From: an uncultured Bacilli bacterium
Lineage (GTDB): Bacteria > Bacillota_I > Bacilli_A > RF39 > UBA660
Assembly: GCA_947632685.1 (NCBI GenBank)
Contig: CANRQD010000027.1
Coordinates: 1-12,712 of the forward strand
Reading direction: 5' to 3'
Length of the DNA stretch: 12,712 nucleotides
In this document: positions 1 through 7,088 of the stretch, piece after piece
Layout: the number at the start of each line of letters is the position of its first letter
How positions within the stretch are numbered: the first letter of the stretch is position 1
The notes under the pieces: model-generated
Seen by the model: the letters and a program-made list of their open reading frames with translations, nothing else
What the model was told of the DNA's origin: nothing
Database searches by the model: none
Made by a program: the position numbers and the translations under genes

Positions 1-1
1 G

Positions 2-1306
2 ATGAAAGGTGGCGCTACTGGTGGGGGCTATTCACAAGTTATACCAATGGAAGATATAAATTTGCATTTTACTGGTGATATTCATGCAATTAGTGAAGCT
101 AATAATCTTTTAGCAGCTGCAATTGATAATCATATTTATAATGGAAATAAACTTGATATTAAAAAAGTAGTATTTAAAAGATGTTTAGATGTCAATGATA
201 GGGCATTAAGAAATATTAATATAGGTACTAGAGAAGAAAGTTTTTCTATTACTGCTGCAAGTGAGGTTATGGCAATTTTTTGTCTAGCTGAGGATTTAAA
301 AGATTTGGAAAGAAGACTTTCAAATATAGTTATTGGCTATAATAGTAGAGATGAATTTGTTTATGCTAAAGATTTAAATATAGAAGGTGCATTAACTGCT
401 ATTTTAAAAGATGCATTTTATCCTAATTTAGTTCAAACATTAGAGAATACTCCAGTTATAATTCATGGTGGCCCTTTTGCTAATATTGCTCATGGTTGTA
501 ATAGTATAAAAGCAACTAAACTTGCTAAAAGTTTATCAGATTATGTTATAACAGAAGCAGGTTTTGGTTCAGATTTGGGTGCAGAAAAGTTTATAGATAT
601 AAAATGTAGAAATAGAAATATAAAACCAGATTGTGTTGTTTTAGTTGCTACTATTAAAGCTTTAAAGTATAATGATATAGAAAAAAATAATAATATAGAA
701 AATGGATTATCAAATTTAGATGCTCATATAAATATTTTAAAAAAGACTAATTCAAATATTGTAGTATGTCTAAATAAATATAATGATGATAAAGAATCTG
801 AAATAAATTTAGTAAAAGAATTTTGTAATAATAGAAATGTTAAGTTTGCTATATCAACTGCTTATGCAGATGGTAGTAATGGTGCATTAGATTTAGCTAA
901 TTTAGTATTAACTAGTTTAAGTAATGAAAATCAATTTAAATATTATTATGATGATAATGACTCTATAGTAGAAAAAATAGAGAAATTAGCTAGTAATGTT
1001 TATAATGCAAATGATGTAGTTTATACAGAAGAAGTAAAACAAAAGATAGAGTATTTAGAAAAAAATAATATATCTCATCTTCCAATTTGTGTTGCTAAAA
1101 CACAATATTCTATATCTGATGATAAAAATAAATTAGGATATCCTAGCAAACATACTATGCATGTAAAAGATGTAAGATTATATAATGGAGCAGGATTTAT
1201 TACAGTATTCATGGCTGATATTATTGATATGCCAGGATTACCAAAAGAGCCAAATTATGAAAAAATTGGCATTGATAAAGATAATAATATTTATGGAATA
1301 AGTTAA
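2..1306 (+). CDS. fhs: Formate-tetrahydrofolate ligase, 5' end cut off by the window
   Basis: ATP-dependent ligation of formate to tetrahydrofolate, giving 10-formyl-THF for purine and formyl-Met synthesis; cytoplasmic. The visible 434 residues open with the family signature KGGATGGGYSQVIPMEDINL followed by HFTGDIHAI and NLLAAAIDNHIYNGN, then HGGPFANIAHGCNS and TEAGFGSDLGAEKF, all diagnostic of this enzyme. The C-terminus (MPGLPKEPNYEKIGID...) also fits. Family members are about 550-560 residues, so roughly 120 N-terminal residues, including the P-loop region, lie upstream of base 1. The Met at base 2 is internal and is not the true start. It ends in TAA and is followed by an A/U-rich hairpin. 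There is no frameshift in the visible part. Identification is from family motifs recognised by eye. Confidence 0.97.
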   Translation: MKGGATGGGYSQVIPMEDINLHFTGDIHAISEANNLLAAAIDNHIYNGNKLDIKKVVFKRCLDVNDRALRNINIGTREESFSITAASEVMAIFCLAEDLKDLERRLSNIVIGYNSRDEFVYAKDLNIEGALTAILKDAFYPNLVQTLENTPVIIHGGPFANIAHGCNSIKATKLAKSLSDYVITEAGFGSDLGAEKFIDIKCRNRNIKPDCVVLVATIKALKYNDIEKNNNIENGLSNLDAHINILKKTNSNIVVCLNKYNDDKESEINLVKEFCNNRNVKFAISTAYADGSNGALDLANLVLTSLSNENQFKYYYDDNDSIVEKIEKLASNVYNANDVVYTEEVKQKIEYLEKNNISHLPICVAKTQYSISDDKNKLGYPSKHTMHVKDVRLYNGAGFITVFMADIIDMPGLPKEPNYEKIGIDKDNNIYGIS

Positions 1307-1325
1307 AAATAAACTAACTAAAAAT

Positions 1326-1376
1326 AAAATATAAAGATTAATATTAACAATATAATTTTCTTTATATTTTTTTTTA
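1326..1376 (+). terminator. Probable terminator of fhs
   Basis: An 11-bp perfect inverted repeat, AAAATATAAAG (1326-1336) and CTTTATATTTT (1360-1370), runs into a T tract up to 1375. The stem is almost all A-T and the loop is 23 nt, so it is weaker than the other terminators here, but it sits 20 bp after the fhs stop and before the next promoter. Confidence 0.55.
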
Positions 1377-1407
1377 CTATGTAGTACAAAAATTTATGGG
1401 GAAAATA

Positions 1408-1435
1408 TTGACATGGGGGGTAGATACTGTATAAT
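1408..1435 (+). promoter_or_regulatory. Near-consensus sigma-A promoter of the surface protein gene
   Basis: TTGACA (1408-1413), a 16-bp spacer containing a run of six G, then TATAAT (1430-1435). Both hexamers are perfect consensus. A start near 1442 would give a leader of under 20 nt containing the GGAAAGGAG ribosome site. No operator is obvious, so the gene is probably expressed strongly and constitutively; that is an inference. Confidence 0.85.
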
Positions 1436-1458
1436 ATAGATAGGAAAGGAGAGGGAAA

Positions 1459-2652
1459 ATGAAAAAAGTATTATTTTTCATAACAGTATTTGTTATGAGT
1501 ATGGTAGTAATGCCAAATGTATATGCACAAGGAACATGTAATTCTAGTCCTAGCAACATTACTTGTGAAAATGAGGGAGATAGTTACACTATAACAATTG
1601 ATGAAGGAGCTACTCTTACTGAGACTATTACAATAACAAAAGATGTTACTATTAATTTAAATGGAAAAGCAACTGTTAATTTTGCTGGTCCAGCATTTTT
1701 AGTAAAAGGTGGTTCATTAGTTATTGAAGGTAATGGAACAATAACAAATTCTAATGGTTCAATAGTTCGTATTGCTGATTCATCTGCTGATTCTACTGTT
1801 ACTATAGAAAAAGGTGTAACATTAGAATCTAAAACTCAAACAGTTTATATTGGTTCTTCACAAAATAATAAAACAACTGTAAATATTGCTGGTACTTTAA
1901 AAAGTACAGATGAAGCTGCATTTTATGTAAATGGAACTCTTAAGGATGCAGATAAAGCAACAGTTAATATTTTAGATGGAGCAAAGTTAACAAGTGATAA
2001 TGGTGCTGCTATGTATTTAGCAGGATATGCTAAAACAACAGTTGGAAAAGCAACAATAATTGGAAAATCTGGAATTGGTATTAAATCAGGAGAATTAACA
2101 CTTAATGGTTCAACTGTAAAAGGAACATTATCAAGTCCTGGTATTGCATCTGCTGAAACTGGAAAAATCAATGAAACAGGAGCAGCAATTCAAATTGAAT
2201 CAAATCATGATTATCAAACTCCAATAAAGCTAGAAATTAATGGTGGAGACTACTCAAGTATAAGTAATTCAGTTATTCAAGAATATGCTGAAACTGGTAC
2301 TAATGAAACTTATGTATCTGAAATAAGTATTACAGATGGAGTATTTACTGCTGCAGAAGGTAAAAAAGTATTCGATGTAACTGAATCATTTACTACTAAA
2401 AACACTGAATTTATTACAGGTGGAACATTTAATGGACAAGATGATGATAATTTAGTAAAAGTATTCCTAAAAAAAGGACTTATTATAAGGGAAGATGGAA
2501 CAGTAGTAGATCCAACTAAAATTAGTCAAGAATCACAAAATGATAATACAAAGAATCCAGATACATCTGATATAAACTTATATTTATTATTAAGTTTAAT
2601 AGCAGTAAGTGGTTGTGGAATAGCTTATACAATTAAAAAAAGATTTAATTAA
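1459..2652 (+). CDS. Secreted beta-helix surface protein with NPDTSD sorting signal
   Basis: Predicted cell-wall-attached protein of 397 residues. Residues 1-23 are a signal peptide (MKK, hydrophobic core, VYA cleavage site before QG). Two cysteines follow at 27 and 36. Residues about 45-340 are short Gly/Asn/Thr-rich strands (for example VTINLNGKATVNF, GSLVIEGNGTITNSNG), with the rhythm of a right-handed parallel beta-helix such as pectate-lyase-like or adhesin folds. No catalytic carbohydrate-lyase motif is visible. The C-terminus has NPDTSD at 366-371, a hydrophobic stretch of about 20 residues and a KKRFN tail, the layout of a sortase substrate with an NPxTxD variant of LPXTG. No sortase gene is in the window. 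Start chosen from the signal peptide and a strong SD (GGAAAGGAG). Single-gene unit between a strong promoter and a strong terminator. Ligand and role (adhesin, S-layer-like coat, glycan binding) cannot be told from sequence. Confidence 0.85.
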   Translation: MKKVLFFITVFVMSMVVMPNVYAQGTCNSSPSNITCENEGDSYTITIDEGATLTETITITKDVTINLNGKATVNFAGPAFLVKGGSLVIEGNGTITNSNGSIVRIADSSADSTVTIEKGVTLESKTQTVYIGSSQNNKTTVNIAGTLKSTDEAAFYVNGTLKDADKATVNILDGAKLTSDNGAAMYLAGYAKTTVGKATIIGKSGIGIKSGELTLNGSTVKGTLSSPGIASAETGKINETGAAIQIESNHDYQTPIKLEINGGDYSSISNSVIQEYAETGTNETYVSEISITDGVFTAAEGKKVFDVTESFTTKNTEFITGGTFNGQDDDNLVKVFLKKGLIIREDGTVVDPTKISQESQNDNTKNPDTSDINLYLLLSLIAVSGCGIAYTIKKRFN

Positions 2653-2657
2653 TTAGA

Positions 2658-2691
2658 GAAAGCCACTAAATAAAATGTGGTTTTCTTTTTT
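2658..2691 (+). terminator. Rho-independent terminator of the surface protein gene
   Basis: GAAAGCCAC (2658-2666) pairs with GTGGTTTTC (2677-2685), nine pairs with one G-U, a 10-nt loop, and then a T run (2686-2691). It begins 5 bp after the stop codon. Confidence 0.85.
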
Positions 2692-2700
2692 ATATAAAAT

Positions 2701-2731
2701 AAAAAACCTCTAGATTTTCTAGAGGCTTTTA
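2701..2731 (-). terminator. Terminator of the Ig-like gene, probably bidirectional
   Basis: A perfect 8-bp stem CCTCTAGA (2707-2714) / TCTAGAGG (2718-2725) with a 3-nt loop. Read on the minus strand it ends in TTTTTT, so it fits the minus-strand gene ending at 2746. The plus strand has CTTTT after it and could act as a second stop for the convergent surface protein gene. Confidence 0.85.
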
Positions 2732-2745
2732 TAATTAGTTTACAA

Positions 2746-3402
2746 TTATGATTCTTTTTTAGTTTTTGTAGCAGTATTTAATGTTGTATTAGCTTTAGGT
2801 TCATATATTGTTATAGTGTTAGTATAAAACTTACCATTATAACTTATTGAATATAAGTATACACCAGCTGTTTTTGTATCTACATTACTAAGATCTAGTT
2901 TTACTGCAGATTTTATTTCATCTGTTAATTCTTCTTGTATATATAGTGAAACATCATTAGAAAGAGTACTATTAATTTCATATGATAATGATTTTAAAGT
3001 CATAACCTCAACATTAGGTAAAGGTTTAGCAACAACATTTACTGTACCATTATAAATTTTTTTATTATATGTGATAGTAAAGTTATAACTACCAATTTCA
3101 TTTACATTAACATTTGATGTATCAAGTTTTAATCTATTGATAACTATGTCATCTATATCATTAGGATTGGCTAGATAATCTTTAACATCAGCACTTAATG
3201 TATTATTTATTTCTAATGTTATTTCTTTTAATTTTATTTCATTATTTTTATAATTGGAAATTCTTACTTGATTAACTTCTAGTTTTCCAACATTACTTTT
3301 TTCAAATTTAACCATATTTGGCATTACTAAACCACTTGTAATACATAATGCTCCAAGTATGGTAAATGTTCCAATTACAAAGCGATTTGTCTTATCATCC
3401 AT
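2746..3402 (-). CDS. Membrane-anchored protein with two Ig-like repeats, function unknown
   Basis: 218 residues. A short charged N-terminus (MDDKTNR) precedes one hydrophobic segment at about 8-30, which reads as an uncleaved membrane anchor, so the rest should be extracellular. Two related domains follow, about 56-126 and 135-202. They share the order [L/S]KE/SLxxEINxTLSxDVxxY, then DxSNV, then a GxYxxxIxYNxKxYxxTxxV strand pattern. The GxYxxxxxYNG ending is typical of bacterial Ig-like surface domains (DUF5011/Big-type); the exact family is inferred. The tail is Thr/Lys-rich and has no sorting signal. Start supported by AGGTAGGAG just upstream and by a promoter ending at 3426. It is convergent with the surface protein gene and divergent from the NfeD-SPFH operon. 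Function not recognised; envelope adhesion or scaffold is a guess. Confidence 0.75.
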   Translation of the reverse strand: MDDKTNRFVIGTFTILGALCITSGLVMPNMVKFEKSNVGKLEVNQVRISNYKNNEIKLKEITLEINNTLSADVKDYLANPNDIDDIVINRLKLDTSNVNVNEIGSYNFTITYNKKIYNGTVNVVAKPLPNVEVMTLKSLSYEINSTLSNDVSLYIQEELTDEIKSAVKLDLSNVDTKTAGVYLYSISYNGKFYTNTITIYEPKANTTLNTATKTKKES

Positions 3403-3425
3403 ATCTACTCCTACCTTCTATAAAA

Positions 3426-3454
3426 AGTATATAACAAATTTCAACATATTTCAA
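3426..3454 (-). promoter_or_regulatory. Sigma-A promoter of the Ig-like gene
   Basis: On the minus strand, TTGAAA (3454-3449), a 17-bp spacer, and TATACT (3431-3426). A start near 3419 would leave about 17 nt before the ATG at 3402. It is the mirror image of the nfeD promoter. Confidence 0.8.
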
Positions 3455-3471
3455 CAAAATCATTGAAATTT
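3436..3471. repeat. Inverted and direct repeats between divergent promoters
   Basis: AAATTTCAA (3436-3444) and TTGAAATTT (3463-3471) form a perfect 9-bp inverted repeat. ATTTCAACA also occurs twice, at 3438-3446 and offset by about 10 bp as TTTCAACA at 3449-3456, one helical turn apart. The repeats include both -35 boxes, so they may simply be promoter elements or may be a regulator site. Confidence 0.5.
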
Positions 3472-3491
3472 ACATAATTTTGACATATACT
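3463..3491 (+). promoter_or_regulatory. Sigma-A promoter of the nfeD-SPFH operon
   Basis: TTGAAA (3463-3468), a 17-bp spacer, TATACT (3486-3491). A start about 7 nt downstream (near 3498) would coincide with the GAGGTG ribosome site at 3498-3503, giving a leader of only about 11 nt before the ATG at 3509. Confidence 0.75.
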
Positions 3492-3508
3492 TATTTTGAG
3501 GTGAACAA

Positions 3509-3931
3509 ATGATTGGAATATGGGTAATTATATTTTTAGTTTTATTATTTATTGAACTTATAACAGTTAATTTAGTAACTATTTGGTTTGTATTAGGAGC
3601 TTTGTCAGCTATAATAACTACATTCATAACTGATAATGTAACAATTCAAATTATCATATTTATAATAGTTAGTATCATATCATTAGTTATAACAAAACCA
3701 TTTGTAAATAAATTAAGAAAGAGGAAAATAACTCCAACAAATTTAGATAGAGTTATAGGTCAAATTGGAATAGTATCTAAGGATATAACAAAAAATTCAT
3801 ATGGAGAAGTAAAGGTAGGAGGTAGTATATGGACGGCGACTAGTAAAGATGAGATAAAAAAGGATTCTCAAGTGAAAGTTTTAAAAATAGATGGTGTTAA
3901 AATTGTAGTTGAAAAAATAAAGGAGGGATAA
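3509..3931 (+). CDS. NfeD-like membrane protein
   Basis: 140 residues, the size of the short NfeD (NfeD1b-type) proteins that accompany stomatin-like proteins. Residues 1-65 hold two or three hydrophobic helices (a first at about 4-35, then 46-63, preceding KPFVNKLRKRK). Residues about 76-140 are a small soluble beta domain (OB-fold type in the family) with the usual DRVIGQIGIVSKDI...GEVKVGGSIWTA pattern. It lacks the N-terminal ClpP-like protease of long NfeD proteins. Start fits GAGGTG six bases upstream. The AGGAGG ribosome site of the next gene lies within its last codons, so the two are tightly linked. Known family role: partner of SPFH proteins in membrane microdomains; the exact function here is inferred. 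Confidence 0.9.
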   Translation: MIGIWVIIFLVLLFIELITVNLVTIWFVLGALSAIITTFITDNVTIQIIIFIIVSIISLVITKPFVNKLRKRKITPTNLDRVIGQIGIVSKDITKNSYGEVKVGGSIWTATSKDEIKKDSQVKVLKIDGVKIVVEKIKEG

Positions 3932-3934
3932 TAA

Positions 3935-4819
3935 ATGATTTTAACAATAATTATCATTATCATCATAGTAGTAGCATTAGGTATAAAAATAGTACCACAA
4001 TCAAAAGCTTATGTAGTTGAAAGATTAGGAGCTTATGATAGAACAATGCAAACGGGACTTAATTATAAAGTTCCAATAATTGATAGAATTGCAAATACTG
4101 TAAGTTTAAAGGAAATAGTAAAAGATTTTGATCCGCAACCAGTTATTACAAAAGATAATGTTACAATGCAGATAGATACAGTAGTTTATTTTCAAATAAC
4201 AGATCCGAAGCTATATACATATGGTGTTGATAATCCTATTAGCGCTATTGAAAATTTAACAGCAACAACATTACGTAATATAATAGGAGAACTTGAATTA
4301 GATGAAACTTTAACTTCTCGTGATATTATTAATTCTAAAATGAGATCAATCTTAGATGAAGCAACTGATCCATGGGGAATTAAAGTTAATCGTGTAGAAG
4401 TAAAAAATATTTTACCACCTAGAGATATTCAAGAAGCAATGGAAAAACAAATGCGTGCAGAACGTGAAAGACGTGAAGCTATTCTTAAAGCTGAAGGTGA
4501 GAAAAAATCTGCTATTTTAATTGCAGAAGGTGAGAAAGAAAGTGCTATTTTAAGAGCAGAAGCTAAAAAAGAAAGTCAAATAAAAGAAGCAGAGGGTGAA
4601 GCAGAAGCAATTGTTAAAATAAATAAAGCTACTGCTGAAGGATTGAAATTATTAAAAGATGCTAAAATGGATGAATCTGTTTTAAAATTAAAAAGTTTTG
4701 AAGCTTTAGTTGATGTAGCAAATGGACAATCTACAAAAATTATTGTTCCAAGTGATTTACAAAATCTTGCTACTATTGGTACAACTATTGCAGAAACAAT
4801 TAAATCAAATAAAAAATAA
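3935..4819 (+). CDS. SPFH/stomatin-like membrane protein (QmcA/slipin type)
   Basis: 294 residues. Residues 2-18 are a hydrophobic anchor rich in Ile/Val. The SPFH (band 7) domain follows at about 20-165, with VPQSKAYVVERLGAYDRTMQTG, the LKEIVKDFDPQPVITKDNV block, DTVVYFQITDP and GELELDETLTSRD, all typical of the paraslipin/QmcA group. Residues about 165-240 form a charged coiled coil with four 11-residue repeats of the type SAILxAEGEKE (181-224). The C-terminus ends in TIIVPSDLQNLATIGTTIAETI, a normal family ending. Members form membrane-bound oligomeric cages or scaffolds that hold proteases or organise lipid domains. It lies 3 bp after the NfeD-like gene, the classical pairing, and 27 bp before an unrecognised third gene. 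Confidence 0.95.
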   Translation: MILTIIIIIIIVVALGIKIVPQSKAYVVERLGAYDRTMQTGLNYKVPIIDRIANTVSLKEIVKDFDPQPVITKDNVTMQIDTVVYFQITDPKLYTYGVDNPISAIENLTATTLRNIIGELELDETLTSRDIINSKMRSILDEATDPWGIKVNRVEVKNILPPRDIQEAMEKQMRAERERREAILKAEGEKKSAILIAEGEKESAILRAEAKKESQIKEAEGEAEAIVKINKATAEGLKLLKDAKMDESVLKLKSFEALVDVANGQSTKIIVPSDLQNLATIGTTIAETIKSNKK

Positions 4820-4846
4820 TTATAATAGTTTAGGTAAGGTGAGGTT

Positions 4847-5659
4847 ATGAAAGAATTTCTTGTAAATGAAAATTCAAATAATAAAGTTCATATAGAATAT
4901 AAGTTATATGGTATAAGAAAGTTTATAGTGCCATATATATACGATAGATTATGTAAAGAAGGATGTTTTGATAATATAATTGTAGATAGTGTCCATTATC
5001 CTAATTTTGCAGAAGCTTTAGTTACAGTAGATAAAGACAATAAAAAGTTTTATTTTCCATTAGATACTTTATATGGAGAAACAAAACTTAAAACAGATTT
5101 TTTTAGTAATAAATATAGTTCTATAATTGCAAAAGAAATAGATAAAGGACATTATAAATTATTTAATGCATTTAATGATACAAGTAGTGATCTTTATATA
5201 AGCGATGAAAATATATTATGTGTTTATAAAGATAATAGAAAAATAGATTTAATTTACTGTAATAGAAAAAAGACTAATATAGAATACAGTTTAACAGTAG
5301 AAAACGATGAATTATCAGATGAAGAAATAAATGATATTTTAAAAGTAAATAATAAAAATGTTCCAAATACATTTCTTGATTTTGTTACTAATTTAAGATG
5401 TGTCAAAGATTTAAATAGATATACTACTATTTATATAGATGCTAAAAATGATAAAGGAATTATTGGAAATATAAATGTAAAATATGGAGTTTTAACAAAT
5501 TATAAGATAAATGAAAAAGATAAAAATTATAATCTAAATATAACTACAGATACTGTAGTAGCAACTCATGATAATTCCATTATTGAATTAGAAAAATTAC
5601 CAGATAGTTTACAATCTGTCTATAGTAATAGTAAACAATTTTTAAAAAGTATGAAATAA
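4847..5659 (+). CDS. Uncharacterised 270-aa soluble protein, third gene of the NfeD-SPFH operon
   Basis: I do not recognise this protein. It has 270 residues, no signal peptide, no convincing membrane segment, and many charged and Asn/Tyr residues. It alternates short beta-like segments with charged loops. Visible landmarks are an N-terminal VHIEYKLYGIRKFIVPYIYDR, YFPLDTLYGE near 68, a helical acidic stretch DELSDEEINDILKVNN near 155-170, and a C-terminal KLPDSLQSVYSNSKQFLK. Five Cys are scattered (36, 40, 126, 139, 186), with no metal-site spacing. Start chosen on AAGGTGAGG six bases upstream. No promoter or terminator separates it from the SPFH gene (27-bp gap), and a hairpin terminates it, so it is read as part of that operon. 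A role linked to the SPFH scaffold is possible from context only. Confidence 0.75.
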   Translation: MKEFLVNENSNNKVHIEYKLYGIRKFIVPYIYDRLCKEGCFDNIIVDSVHYPNFAEALVTVDKDNKKFYFPLDTLYGETKLKTDFFSNKYSSIIAKEIDKGHYKLFNAFNDTSSDLYISDENILCVYKDNRKIDLIYCNRKKTNIEYSLTVENDELSDEEINDILKVNNKNVPNTFLDFVTNLRCVKDLNRYTTIYIDAKNDKGIIGNINVKYGVLTNYKINEKDKNYNLNITTDTVVATHDNSIIELEKLPDSLQSVYSNSKQFLKSMK

Positions 5660-5687
5660 AAAAGCGTTATCTAACTAACGTTTTTTT
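5658..5687. terminator. Bidirectional terminator between convergent operons
   Basis: CGTTA (5665-5669) and TAACG (5676-5680) with a 6-nt loop, extended by a G-T pair and flanking A and T runs. It serves the plus-strand operon (T run after 5680) and, in reverse, the DNA glycosylase gene (T run after the stem on the minus strand). The stem lies within the last codons and stop of the glycosylase gene. Confidence 0.8.
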
Positions 5688-6140
5688 ATATATATTTACT
5701 ATTTCTTCAAATTTTATACTTTGATTAGCAGGTGAACTACTTGGTAAATAAACTGCATCAATTCCAATATCTGCAGCTAGATATTTATTATATAAATCAA
5801 ATGCCTTTTTACCAGTTGTACATATTTTAGTAATTTTACTACTTTTAATTATTTTTTTTATATCATTAACAACAACATTTTTTATACTACTATCACTAGA
5901 TCCAGTTATAGTACAACTTTTAATAACATCCCATAAAGCAATTTTATGTTTAGTAAGAAATGCTTTTTTTTCATTAATTGATATAGGTATTTTTTCATTA
6001 TATATTGAAGCTAAAATTTTATAGAATCTGTTTTGAGGATGTGCATAGTAAAAACCTATTTCTCTAGATTTAACACTTGGCATACTACCTAATATAAGTA
6101 TTTCAGAATCATTATTATAAAATGGTGGGATATTATGCAT
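5667..6140 (-). CDS. DNA-deoxyinosine glycosylase (HDG family, uracil-DNA glycosylase superfamily)
   Basis: 157 residues, matching the compact hypoxanthine-DNA glycosylase family (UDG superfamily family 6, TIGR04274-like). Motif 1 LILGSMPSVKSREIGFYYAHPQNRFY (split here as LGSMPSVKS at 17-25 and GFYYAHPQNRF at 29-39) has GSMPS where Mug has GINPG; the Asn of HPQN (37) is the expected active-site Asn, by family knowledge. Further landmarks are ALWDVIKSC at 68-76 and the DNA-contact loop LPSSSPAN at 132-139. It should excise deaminated adenine (hypoxanthine) from DNA. The ATG shares one base with the stop of the upstream radical SAM gene (TAATG), implying translational coupling. Substrate (hypoxanthine versus uracil) is not decided by sequence. 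Confidence 0.88.
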   Translation of the reverse strand: MHNIPPFYNNDSEILILGSMPSVKSREIGFYYAHPQNRFYKILASIYNEKIPISINEKKAFLTKHKIALWDVIKSCTITGSSDSSIKNVVVNDIKKIIKSSKITKICTTGKKAFDLYNKYLAADIGIDAVYLPSSSPANQSIKFEEIVNIYKKTLVR

Positions 6141-7078
6141 TACCCTAGATTCTTTCCTTGATATGTTTCTCGTTTTACCATCTCCTTATCAATATCATTT
6201 AAAACACAAAATTTTTTTGTAAGCCATTTTGGTTCTATTAATTGATCTATTTTAGGATCTCCTGTAATTCTATGAATTACTATATCATTTCTTAAATTTT
6301 CTAATTGGTTAATAACAATATCTATATATTCTTCTTTTGTTAAGACATGGAATTTTTTATCTTTATACATAATTTCAAGAGGTGTATCTTTTAAGATACT
6401 AAGCATATGTATTTTAATTCCTTGAATATCTAGTTTATTTAAATATTTTACAGTTTCAATCATATCTTTTTTTGTTTCATAGGGAAGTCCATTTATAATA
6501 TGAACCACTACATCTATATTTCTTTTTCTTAATTCTAAAACTGTTTTATTAAAACATTCTAGACTACAACATCTATTAATAAGTTTAGCAGTTTTATTAT
6601 GAATAGTTTGAAGTCCTAATTCTATAGTTAAATATGTTATTTTATTAAGTTCTTCTAAATAGTCCATACATTCATCATTAATAGAATCTGGACGTGTTGC
6701 AATATTAAGACCAATCACTTCTTCATTATTTAAAATTGTCTCATAAATTTCTTTTAATTTATTAACAGGTGCATAAGTATTTGTTCTAGCTTGAAAATAA
6801 GCAATGTATTTAGCTGTAGGCCATTTTTTCTTATATATTTTTTTAACATCATTATATTGTTTCAATAAGTTATCTTTAGGGTTACCACCAAATTCTCCAC
6901 TACCAGATTTAGAGCAATAAATACATCCTCCATATCCAACAGTACCATCTAAATTTGGACAAGAAAAACCTGCATTTAAACTTATTTTACATACTTTTGA
7001 ATTAAATTTATGTTTATAAAAATAATCTAAAGTATGATATCTTTTATTGTTATCACTATATTTGAATGAATTTTTCAT
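6140..7078 (-). CDS. ytqA: Radical SAM protein, TIGR01212 / YtqA-YhcC family
   Basis: 312 residues, close to the usual family size of about 310-325. The cluster motif is Cys40-x11-Cys52-x2-Cys55 in SCPNLDGTVGYGGCIYC, the Elp3-like spacing that marks this family and differs from the standard CxxxCxxC. Downstream are AYFQARTNTYAP, IGLNIATRPDSI, YLTIELGLQT and GLPYETKKDM, the family's SAM-barrel strands. It binds a 4Fe-4S cluster and SAM; the substrate is not settled. In Bacillus the homologue adjoins the tRNA methyltransferase gene ytqB, so tRNA modification is a fair guess, but no such neighbour is seen here. Start supported by AAGAGGT nine bases upstream and by the leader ORF ending 10 bp earlier. 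It is coupled to the DNA glycosylase through TAATG. Confidence 0.9.
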   Translation of the reverse strand: MKNSFKYSDNNKRYHTLDYFYKHKFNSKVCKISLNAGFSCPNLDGTVGYGGCIYCSKSGSGEFGGNPKDNLLKQYNDVKKIYKKKWPTAKYIAYFQARTNTYAPVNKLKEIYETILNNEEVIGLNIATRPDSINDECMDYLEELNKITYLTIELGLQTIHNKTAKLINRCCSLECFNKTVLELRKRNIDVVVHIINGLPYETKKDMIETVKYLNKLDIQGIKIHMLSILKDTPLEIMYKDKKFHVLTKEEYIDIVINQLENLRNDIVIHRITGDPKIDQLIEPKWLTKKFCVLNDIDKEMVKRETYQGKNLG

Positions 7079-7088
7079 ATTAAACCTC

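Noticed and set aside
1923..2171. 82-codon open frame on the minus strand within the surface protein gene
   Set aside because: Shadow of the beta-helix gene; no ribosome site and no plausible protein features.
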